From assembly GCA_964354135.1 (NCBI GenBank), contig CAYGZA010000209.1:1-12207 (forward strand): 12,207 nucleotides of DNA. Direction: 5' to 3'. This DNA is from CAYGZA01 sp964354135 (GTDB lineage Bacteria; Planctomycetota; Planctomycetia; Pirellulales; Thermoguttaceae). Position numbers and translations under genes: made by a program. Positions 6,622 through 12,207 of this stretch are shown here, piece after piece. The notes under the pieces were generated by a model that saw only the letters and a list, made by a program, of their open reading frames with translations, had not been told where the DNA came from and ran no database searches. Position 1 is the stretch's first letter. Each line of letters begins with the position of its first letter.

Positions 6622-6702
6622 CGCGCCGGTGAGTGATCCTGGGCATCCCCGTCGCACGCCCCCTCACGAGTTCATCCCTCTTTGCCAGGAGAATCGAACA
6701 CC

Positions 6703-8067
6703 ATGAGCACTCTCAGTCGCCGCGAGTTTCTCGATCGGTCGAAGAAGGCCGGGCTGGGTCTGGCCGCGGGAATCACGATCCTGAAGAGTCCGCACTCCGT
6801 CTCGGCCGCTTGGGCCAACGAGAAGATCGTCCTGGCCGCGGTCGGCGCGGGCGGCCGCGCGACCGCGCTGGCGGGGGGATTCGTGGAACGGGGCGATTGC
6901 CGGTATGCCTACGTCTGCGACCCGGACATCAACCGCGCCGAGGCCCTGGCCAAGAGCGTTGCCGGGAAGGAAAAGGCGCCCAAGGCCCTCCAGGATTTCC
7001 GCAAGATGCTGGACGACAAGTCGGTGGACGCGGTGGTCGTCGCCACGCCCGACCACTGGCACGCCCCGGCCGCGGTCTTTGCCTGTCAGGCGGAGAAGGA
7101 CGTCTACGTGGAGAAGCCGCTCACCCATAGTTGCTGGGAGGGCCGCAAGCTGGTCGAGGCCGCGCGGCGGTACAAGCGGATCGTCCAGGTCGGCACGCAG
7201 AACCGAAGCGCCCCGTACAACATGGAGGCCAAGAAGTACCTCGAATCCGGCAAGCTCGGCAAGATCCACTTCTGCCGCATCTACAACCAGAAAGAGTGGG
7301 GCAATTTCCCGCAACAGCCGGACCGCGACCCGCCGAAGGGGCTTGACTGGGACCTTTGGAACGGGCCGGCGCCCGAGGCCCATTACAACCCGACGCTGCA
7401 CACCGGCTGGCACCACCTGTGGCGCTACTCGGGCGGCGACATCGCCAACGACGCCAGCCACCAGATCGACCTGGCCCGGTGGCTCTTGGGGGTGGATTAC
7501 CCCAAGTCGGTCTACAGCAGCGGGGGCCGCTTCAATTCGACCGGCGCCGCCGAGACCCCAGATACGCAGGTCGCGCTCTACGACTTCGACGGCCTCCTGG
7601 TGAGCTTCGAGTTGACGCTCTACACGCCGTACATGCTCAAGATCTCCCCGTACATCCGCGAGTCGCTCACGGAGTATCCTTATTGGCCGCAGTGCGCTAC
7701 GCGGATCGAGATCTACGGGAGCGAGGGGCTGATGATCGTCGGCCGGCACGGCGGCGGCTGGCAGGTCTTCGGGCGGCCCGAGCGGGAGAGGCCCAAGATC
7801 ATCGCCCAGGGGAACGGCAAGTTCCCCGACCCGGAGCACAAGGAGAACTTCGTCCGGTGCGTCCGCTCGCGGGAGCTGCCCAACGCCGACGTGGAAGAGG
7901 GCCACCGCAGCGCCCTGTGGACCCACTACGCCAACATCAGCTACCGCCTCGGCGGCCGGAAGGTCCGGATCGACCCGAAGACCGAGCAGATCGTCGGCGA
8001 CCCCGAGGCAATGAAGCTCTTCAAGCGGGAGTACCGCAAGCCGTACGCGATTCCGGACGTGGTGTAG
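6703..8067 (+). CDS. Tat-exported Gfo/Idh/MocA-family NAD(P)-dependent oxidoreductase
   Basis: This 454-residue protein belongs to a family of NAD(P)-dependent sugar or polyol dehydrogenases that is strongly expanded in planctomycetes. The N-terminus is a twin-arginine signal: SRREFL at 5-10, then the hydrophobic LGLAAGITIL at 18-27, so it is probably exported folded with its cofactor. The Rossmann glycine motif VGAGGRA is at 47-53. TPDHWH (115-120) and VEKPLT (136-141, with catalytic Lys138) follow, and the C-terminal domain motif GGDIANDASHQIDLARWLLG is at 244-263 with His253. AGGAGA at 6687-6692 lies 10 nt before the chosen ATG; an in-frame ATG at 6682 would precede the ribosome binding site. 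The gene has its own strong promoter and stands alone. The substrate cannot be inferred. A periplasmic NAD(P)-dependent enzyme of this family may use a tightly bound cofactor and act on glycosides, but that is inference. Confidence 0.93.
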   Translation: MSTLSRREFLDRSKKAGLGLAAGITILKSPHSVSAAWANEKIVLAAVGAGGRATALAGGFVERGDCRYAYVCDPDINRAEALAKSVAGKEKAPKALQDFRKMLDDKSVDAVVVATPDHWHAPAAVFACQAEKDVYVEKPLTHSCWEGRKLVEAARRYKRIVQVGTQNRSAPYNMEAKKYLESGKLGKIHFCRIYNQKEWGNFPQQPDRDPPKGLDWDLWNGPAPEAHYNPTLHTGWHHLWRYSGGDIANDASHQIDLARWLLGVDYPKSVYSSGGRFNSTGAAETPDTQVALYDFDGLLVSFELTLYTPYMLKISPYIRESLTEYPYWPQCATRIEIYGSEGLMIVGRHGGGWQVFGRPERERPKIIAQGNGKFPDPEHKENFVRCVRSRELPNADVEEGHRSALWTHYANISYRLGGRKVRIDPKTEQIVGDPEAMKLFKREYRKPYAIPDVV

Positions 8068-8091
8068 ACGAGATCTGCCAGCGTGGGTTCC

Positions 8092-8217
8092 ACCACAAAG
8101 GCACGAAGACACAAAGGGGAATCGCGCTGCGTTCAGTCACGGCGAACCGCGCAGACTTCCAAAGGCTCGCAAACATCGGAACTCGATTCGGTGTTCGTGT
8201 CTTTGTGCCTGCGTGGT
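8092..8217. repeat. 126-bp imperfect inverted-repeat element (MITE/REP-like) between convergent genes
   Basis: The left end (8092-8116) begins ACCACAAAGGCACGAAGACA. The reverse complement of the right end (8194-8217) begins ACCACGCAGGCACAAAGACA. About 20 of 24 positions agree. The roughly 77-bp middle is not obviously repeated. From memory, ACCACGAAGGCACGAAGACA-type repeats are scattered through planctomycete and other environmental genomes and often yield spurious peptides containing TTKARRHKG. The element sits between the stop codons of the dehydrogenase and transketolase genes, where its hairpin could also end transcription from both sides. Confidence 0.75.
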
Positions 8218-8237
8218 AAGGGATCCCGGCAATGCGC

Positions 8238-10322
8238 TCACGCCGGAGCGCTACGCGAAGGGCAGGCGGGGTTTCCCAGGGCGGCTCTTGCCTCGGCGGC
8301 GATGTTCTCCGGCGTCATGCCGAAGTGCTTCAAGAGCACGCCCGCCGGGGCCGAGGCCCCGAAGCCGTTCATGCCCACGAATCGACCGCGCGGGCCCAGA
8401 TACTTCCGCCAGCCGAACTCGACCCCCAGCTCCACGCCGACGCGGGCGTCTGCTTCCGGCGGCAGCACTTCGTTGCGGTAGGCCTCGGGCTGGGCGTCGA
8501 AGAGTTCCCAGCAGGGCATGCTCACCACGCGGGCCTGGATTCCCTCGGCCGCCAACCGCTCGCGGGCCTCGAGGCACGGGGCCACCTCGCTCCCGCTGGC
8601 GATCAGGATCACCTGCGGTTTCCCGTCGGGCGCATCGGCCAGGATGTAGCCGCCTCGCGCCAGTCCAGCCGCGGGGGCGTATTTCGTGCGGTCCAGCGTG
8701 GGCAGGTTCTGCCGCGTGAGCACAAGCGCGGTCGGGTGCTTCGTCGAGGCCAAGACAACCCGGTAAGCCTCGGCCACCTCGTTGGCATCCGCCGGACGGA
8801 TCACATACAGGCCGGGGATGGCCCGCAGGGCGGCCAGGTGCTCGATCGGCTGGTGCGTCGGCCCGTCCTCGCCGACGCCGATCGAGTCGTGCGTGAAGAT
8901 ATACAACACCGGCAATCCCATGAGCGCCGCCAGGCGGACCGAGGGGCGCATGTAGTCGCTGAAGACGAAGAACGTGGCCGCGTAGGGTCGCAGGCCGCAG
9001 AGGGCCATGCCGTTGGCGATCGCGGCCATCGCGTGCTCGCGGACGCCGAAGTGCAGGTTGCGGCCCGCCGGGTGCTCCGCGCTGAAATCGCCGACGTCCG
9101 CGAACGTCAGCACGGAATTGTTCGAGGGCGCCAGGTCGGCGGAGCCGCCCAAGAGCCATGGGAGATTCTTGGCCACCTGGTTGAGGACCTTGCCCGAGGA
9201 GACCCGGGTGGCGAGCCCCTTGGCGTCGGCCGGGAACGAGCCGATCTCGGCGTCCCAGCCGTCGGGAAGCTCCCGGCGCGCCATCCGCTCGATCTGGCCG
9301 GCCGGCTCCTGGTGCTGTTTCTTGTATTGGGCGAACTTCCTGTCCCATGCCCGGCGCAGCTTTCGTCCCCGCACGCCGATGCCCGCGGCAAAATGGGCCC
9401 GAACCTCCTCCGGGACGAGGAAGGGCTGCTCCTGCGGCCAGCCATAGGCCGCCTTCGCCAGCCGCACCTCGTCCTCGCCCAACGGGGCGCCGTGCGCCCC
9501 GTGCGTGTTCTGCTTGTTGGGGGCCCCGAAGCCGATGATCGAGCGGACGATGATGAGCGTCGGCCGGTCTTTCGTCCTCTGGAAGACCTTGAGGGCCCGG
9601 CGGAGGGCGTCCAACCGGTTGACGTCGTCCACCTCGACCACCTTCCAGCCGTAACCGCGAAACCGCACGGCCACGTTCTCGCTGTACGCCAGCGAGGTCC
9701 GACCCTCGATGGTGATCTTGTTGTCGTCGTAGATCCAGCAGAGGTTCGCCAGCTTCAAGTGCCCGGCCAGCGAAGCCGCCTCGCTGCCGACCCCTTCCAT
9801 CAGGTCGCCGTCGCTGCACAGGGCATACACACGGAAACCGAAGAGGTCAAAGCCCGGCCGGTCATAGGTGGCCGCCAGCCAACGGGCGGCAATCGCCATG
9901 CCCACGCTGTTGGCAACTCCCTGGCCCAGCGGCCCGGTCGTCGTCTCCACGCCGGTCGTGTGCCCGTGCTCGGGGTGTCCCGGGCAGCGGCTGTCCAACT
10001 GCCGGAACCGGCGGATATCGTCCAGCGGCACGGCCGGCTCGTCCACGGGCCGGCAATTATCGCCGAGGCGCTGCACCCCCGTCAGGTGGAGCACGGAGTA
10101 CAAGAGCATCGAGGCGTGGCCGCAAGAGAGGACGAAGCGGTCCCTCGCCGGCCAGCCGGGAGACGCCGGGTCGAAGCGGAGGAAATCGTTGTAAAGCACG
10201 TAGGCGACCGGGGCCAGGGCCATGGGCGTGCCGGGGTGGCCGCTCTTGGCCGCTTCGACGGCGTCCATCGAGAGGGTGCGGATCGTGTTGATGGCCAGTT
10301 GTTCGATGGCTTCGTTCGCCAC
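8238..10322 (-). CDS. tkt: Transketolase
   Basis: Transketolase uses thiamine diphosphate and a divalent metal to move two-carbon units between sugar phosphates in the non-oxidative pentose phosphate pathway. The 694-residue protein has the full domain set. The N-terminal domain has SGHPGTPMA (27-35), SCGHASML (66-73), the PLGQGVANSVGMA loop (131-143) and the metal/ThDP motif SDGDLMEGVGSEAASLAGH (170-188), ending at DDNKITIEG. The central pyrimidine domain has GGSADLAPSN (392-401), the catalytic glutamate in REHAM (Glu429) and FTHDSIGVGEDGPTHQP (476-492). The C-terminal domain runs from about 555. The start is taken as GTG at 10322, giving MANEAIEQLAINTIRTLSMD, the usual family beginning, with AGGA about 10 nt upstream. 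A GTG at 10382 would add 20 atypical residues. Length is normal. It converges on the dehydrogenase gene and has its own promoter. Confidence 0.96.
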   Translation of the reverse strand: MANEAIEQLAINTIRTLSMDAVEAAKSGHPGTPMALAPVAYVLYNDFLRFDPASPGWPARDRFVLSCGHASMLLYSVLHLTGVQRLGDNCRPVDEPAVPLDDIRRFRQLDSRCPGHPEHGHTTGVETTTGPLGQGVANSVGMAIAARWLAATYDRPGFDLFGFRVYALCSDGDLMEGVGSEAASLAGHLKLANLCWIYDDNKITIEGRTSLAYSENVAVRFRGYGWKVVEVDDVNRLDALRRALKVFQRTKDRPTLIIVRSIIGFGAPNKQNTHGAHGAPLGEDEVRLAKAAYGWPQEQPFLVPEEVRAHFAAGIGVRGRKLRRAWDRKFAQYKKQHQEPAGQIERMARRELPDGWDAEIGSFPADAKGLATRVSSGKVLNQVAKNLPWLLGGSADLAPSNNSVLTFADVGDFSAEHPAGRNLHFGVREHAMAAIANGMALCGLRPYAATFFVFSDYMRPSVRLAALMGLPVLYIFTHDSIGVGEDGPTHQPIEHLAALRAIPGLYVIRPADANEVAEAYRVVLASTKHPTALVLTRQNLPTLDRTKYAPAAGLARGGYILADAPDGKPQVILIASGSEVAPCLEARERLAAEGIQARVVSMPCWELFDAQPEAYRNEVLPPEADARVGVELGVEFGWRKYLGPRGRFVGMNGFGASAPAGVLLKHFGMTPENIAAEARAALGNPACPSRSAPA

Positions 10323-10414
10323 GGCGATTGCTTCCTCGTAGTGCAAATCTCGTAGTACAAGTATCGAATGCCCAGACCCCACCGAAAGTCGGCGGAATGC
10401 CCGTTCGAGCCCCC

Positions 10415-10443
10415 AGTGTAGCGCGACCCTAGAAGAGCGTCAA
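10415..10443 (-). promoter_or_regulatory. Candidate sigma70 promoter of the transketolase gene
   Basis: On the minus strand TTGACG (10443-10438, 5 of 6) is followed after exactly 17 bp by TACACT (10420-10415, 4 of 6). Start would be near 10408, with a leader of about 86 nt to the GTG at 10322. No known riboswitch is recognisable in that leader. Confidence 0.6.
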
Positions 10444-10479
10444 CGCACCGGGCCGCCGTGTTGCGGCACGCCCCGTTGT

Positions 10480-10563
10480 GGGAGGGCGAGGCTCCTGCCG
10501 AGCCGGGCAGAACACGCCCGTTTGGCGGCCAGAAGCGTGGCTCGGCAGGAGCCTCGCCCTCCC
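10480..10563. repeat. 84-bp perfect inverted-repeat element (25-bp arms, 34-nt loop)
   Basis: The left arm (10480-10504) contains GAGGCTCCTGCCGAGCC. The right arm (10539-10563) is its exact reverse complement over all 25 bp. The 34-nt loop holds a smaller CGGGC/GCCCG pairing (10504-10508/10516-10520). From memory this GGCTCGGCAGGAGCCTC palindrome recurs across many planctomycete genomes and gives spurious peptides such as EGEAPAEP and GSAGASPSR. It starts 14 bp beyond the rsmE stop codon and ends before the transketolase promoter, so it could stop read-through. Mobility or function is not shown by this single copy. Confidence 0.85.
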
Positions 10564-10577
10564 GGAATCACGCAACG

Positions 10578-11300
10578 TCATTTAGTCTGGGCGACCAAGG
10601 CTACCAGCACGATCGCCGCGGTCTCGACCCGCAAGATGCGAGGTCCCAGGTCGACCGGCCGCCATCCCACGGCGAGGGCGAGAGCGACCTCCTCTGAGAC
10701 AAACCCTCCTTCGGGACCGACGGCCAGATGGACCGCCCCTTCCGCGGGTCCGCTCCACGGCTTGTCCGGCGTATGCGGAGCGGGTCTGGAGTGCCCCTCG
10801 GGATGGGCCAGCAGACGGTGGGGCACGTTCGGGGCTCCCACGGCAAAGTCGGTCCAGGGCTGCGGCTCCAAGATCTCCAGGAGCCGGTTGCGGCCACACT
10901 GCTTGGAAGCCTCAACGACCGTTCGCCGGAGTCGCGCGAGTGCCTGATGGACCGGTTGGGCGACCGACCGCGACGCTTTCAGCGGGACGATCCTGGCCAC
11001 TCCAAGCTCTACAGCCTTCTCAACGAGCCACCGTTGGCGGTCTCCTTTGGGCAGAGACACGCCGAGGGTGACTTCGACCGGCAGTTCCCGGTCCACGTTT
11101 TGCCGGCTGAGGACCAGCAACTCCACCTCGGCTCGGCCGATTCGCTCCACCTCGGCCGCGTACTGCCAGCCGGTGCCGTCGAAGAGGATCACGTGGGTTC
11201 CCGGCTTCGCTCGCATCACATGGACGAGATGGTGGGCCTCAGGGCCGGAGAGTACGGCCCGATCGCCACTTATGGGGGCTTCCGAATAGTACCGATCCAT
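10578..11300 (-). CDS. rsmE: 16S rRNA m3U1498 methyltransferase RsmE
   Basis: RsmE methylates N3 of U1498 in helix 44 of 16S rRNA, using S-adenosylmethionine, late in 30S assembly. The 240-residue protein has the N-terminal PUA-like RNA-binding domain (about 1-70, with GPEAHHLVHVMRAKPG at 19-34). A SPOUT methyltransferase domain follows, with SLPKGDRQRWLVEKAVELG (82-100), EASKQCGRN (130-138), LAVGPEGGF (192-200) and the trefoil-knot block LGPRILRVETAAI (218-230). Length is normal. The ATG at 11300 gives the typical beginning MDRYY but has no clear ribosome binding site. It lies 255 bp upstream of transketolase on the same strand, but the inverted repeat and a separate promoter suggest independent transcription. 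It is divergent from the AAA ATPase gene. Confidence 0.96.
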   Translation of the reverse strand: MDRYYSEAPISGDRAVLSGPEAHHLVHVMRAKPGTHVILFDGTGWQYAAEVERIGRAEVELLVLSRQNVDRELPVEVTLGVSLPKGDRQRWLVEKAVELGVARIVPLKASRSVAQPVHQALARLRRTVVEASKQCGRNRLLEILEPQPWTDFAVGAPNVPHRLLAHPEGHSRPAPHTPDKPWSGPAEGAVHLAVGPEGGFVSEEVALALAVGWRPVDLGPRILRVETAAIVLVALVAQTK

Positions 11301-11350
11301 CGGCGGCGTGACAAGCTGCGGCGGTCGAAGGCAGTCAAGGTACGTTGCGG

Positions 11351-11378
11351 ATTGTACCGAAGAAGCTAGATGTGCGAA
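11351..11378 (-). promoter_or_regulatory. Candidate sigma70 promoter of rsmE
   Basis: On the minus strand TTCGCA (11378-11373, 4 of 6) and TACAAT (11356-11351, 5 of 6) are separated by 16 bp. Start would be near 11344, with a leader of about 43 nt. A TTGACT lies further down the same strand but has no fitting -10. Confidence 0.4.
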
Positions 11379-11404
11379 ACCGCGGACCAGAGTCCCGTTT
11401 CGGG

Positions 11405-11435
11405 GGGATCCTGGATCCCTGGCAGACCAGGATCC
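11405..11435. promoter_or_regulatory. GGATCC-rich palindrome upstream of the AAA ATPase
   Basis: GGGATCCTGGATCCC (11405-11419) is a 7-bp-arm palindrome centred on T11412. The same left half also forms a 9-bp perfect inverted repeat, GGATCCTGG (11406-11414) with CCAGGATCC (11427-11435), around 12 nt. The three half-sites could form an operator for the ATPase gene or a leader hairpin, since they lie 50 bp or so before the likely start. No protein family can be assigned to the site. Confidence 0.45.
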
Positions 11436-11456
11436 GCAAGTCTAAGACACTCGGCC

Positions 11457-12207
11457 TTGGCCGACACTTCATTCCGGAACCACTTCGCCATGAAGCACTT
11501 CCACCGGAGCCCGATCCATGAGGAGGCCCTGGCAAGACTCCATTTCCTGGTGGAGGAGCGGCACCGACTCGGCCTTCTCTTGGGGGAGGGTGGAACCGGC
11601 AAGACGACCCTCTTGCGGGTCTTTGCTGACGAATTGAGGCGTTCCGGGCGGCCGGTAGCCACCGTGAGCCTCCTCGGCGCCAAGCCGGCGGAGTTCTTGT
11701 GGGCGGTAGCGACGGGCTGGGGAGCGAATCCGGTTGCCGGGCTGGGGACGCCCTCGTTGTGGCGGATCGTGACCGACCGCATGGCTGAATACCGCTACCA
11801 ACAGCTTGACGCGGTGCTGCTGGTGGACGATGCGGACCAGGCGACGGCGGAGGTTCTCACCCAGGTCACTCGGCTGGCGAAGCACGACCCGTCGCCGGAG
11901 TCGCGGCTGACGATGGTCTTGGCGGGCCGGGAGCGGCGGATGGCCCGGCTGGGACCGAGTCTGGTGGACTTGGCCGAGCTGCGAATCGACCTGGACGGCT
12001 GGGAGCAGTCCGACACCGAGACCTACGTGCAGGCGATGCTTGCCCAAACGGGGCGAAGCCCCCCGGCTTTCGGCGAATCGGCGGTGGTCCGGCTGCACGA
12101 GTTGGCCCAGGGGGTACCGCGCCGCGTGGCCCAGTTGGCCGACCTCGCTCTGGTAGCCGGGGCCGGCCGCAATCTGGACCAGATCGACGCCGAGACGGTC
12201 GAGTCAG
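11457..12207 (+). CDS. GspA/ExeA-like AAA ATPase, 3' end cut by window edge
   Basis: The frame runs to the last base, so about 250 residues are visible. Numbering from a TTG at 11457, Walker A GEGGTGKT is at 43-50 and Walker B AVLLVDD at 119-125. A sensor-1-like MVLAGRE lies near 153-159. GVPRRVAQLADLAL (219-232) matches the arginine-containing sensor-2 region of ExeA-type ATPases (GxPRRxNxLCDxAL). ExeA/GspA proteins energise secretin assembly in type II secretion, and similar ATPases serve in transposition and pilus systems. The N-terminal TSFRNHFAMKHFHRSPIHEE resembles the family start, so the ATG at 11490 is probably internal. TTG 11457 or the first in-frame ATG at 11370 (weak GAAG upstream) are alternatives. 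A peptidoglycan-binding domain could follow beyond the edge. It is divergent from rsmE, and no secretion genes are visible here. Confidence 0.8.
   Translation, partial: MADTSFRNHFAMKHFHRSPIHEEALARLHFLVEERHRLGLLLGEGGTGKTTLLRVFADELRRSGRPVATVSLLGAKPAEFLWAVATGWGANPVAGLGTPSLWRIVTDRMAEYRYQQLDAVLLVDDADQATAEVLTQVTRLAKHDPSPESRLTMVLAGRERRMARLGPSLVDLAELRIDLDGWEQSDTETYVQAMLAQTGRSPPAFGESAVVRLHELAQGVPRRVAQLADLALVAGAGRNLDQIDAETVES

Noticed and set aside
6664..8112. A 482-codon minus-strand frame opposite the Gfo/Idh/MocA gene
   Set aside because: It has no recognisable domain, and the opposite strand carries a strong promoter, a ribosome binding site, a Tat signal and family motifs.
8083..8481. Small plus-strand frame beginning MGSTTKARRHKG
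   Set aside because: Its beginning is the translated inverted-repeat element and the rest is antisense to transketolase. Peptides of this type are known annotation artefacts.
8232..10355. A 707-codon open frame on the plus strand, antisense to transketolase
   Set aside because: It lies wholly opposite a full-length transketolase with all catalytic motifs. Its translation shows no domain, and long antisense frames are expected in GC-rich genes.
10323..10408. Riboswitch in the transketolase leader
   Set aside because: The 86-nt leader shows no thiamine-box (CUGAGA) motif or other recognisable aptamer.
10458..10697. Small plus-strand frame containing EGEAPAEP and GSAGASPSR
   Set aside because: It is the translation of the two arms of the 84-bp palindrome, continued into antisense of rsmE.

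Overview
The window looks like a chromosomal segment from a GC-rich planctomycete, probably Pirellulales-like. This rests on several traits together: a flotillin-like FloA protein of the type common in that phylum, a twin-arginine-exported Gfo/Idh/MocA oxidoreductase, an exported TPR protein with acidic DPFA motifs, a GspA/ExeA-like ATPase, and two intergenic inverted-repeat elements of a kind I associate with planctomycete genomes. The taxon is inferred, because there is no rRNA or other decisive marker here.

Left part (1-3117). A possible C-terminal fragment of an unknown gene lies at the edge, followed by a short non-coding stretch with a 14-bp tandem repeat. Then come a ROK-family sugar kinase on the minus strand and, divergent from it across about 320 bp, an exported TPR protein with a long Pro/Ala/Lys-rich tail carrying six DPFA-type motifs.

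Middle (3118-8067). floA on the minus strand converges on the TPR gene. It is divergent from a 597-residue membrane-anchored GTPase across only 133 bp, which pairs two probable membrane-organising proteins. The GTPase is followed on the plus strand by tadA (tRNA adenosine-34 deaminase), probably co-transcribed. Next is a near-consensus sigma70 promoter driving a Tat-exported Gfo/Idh/MocA dehydrogenase.

Right part (8068-12207). A 126-bp imperfect inverted repeat separates the dehydrogenase from the convergent transketolase gene. Upstream of transketolase are its own promoter and a perfect 25-bp inverted repeat with a 34-nt loop, then rsmE (16S rRNA m3U1498 methyltransferase), also on the minus strand. 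Divergent from rsmE is a GspA/ExeA-like AAA ATPase that runs off the right edge and is preceded by a GGATCC-rich palindrome.

Most genes are housekeeping: sugar phosphorylation, pentose phosphate pathway, and tRNA and rRNA modification. No defence system, CRISPR array, prophage, transposase or biosynthetic cluster is visible. The least explained items are the DPFA-repeat protein, the floA/GTPase divergent pair, and the two intergenic hairpin repeats.
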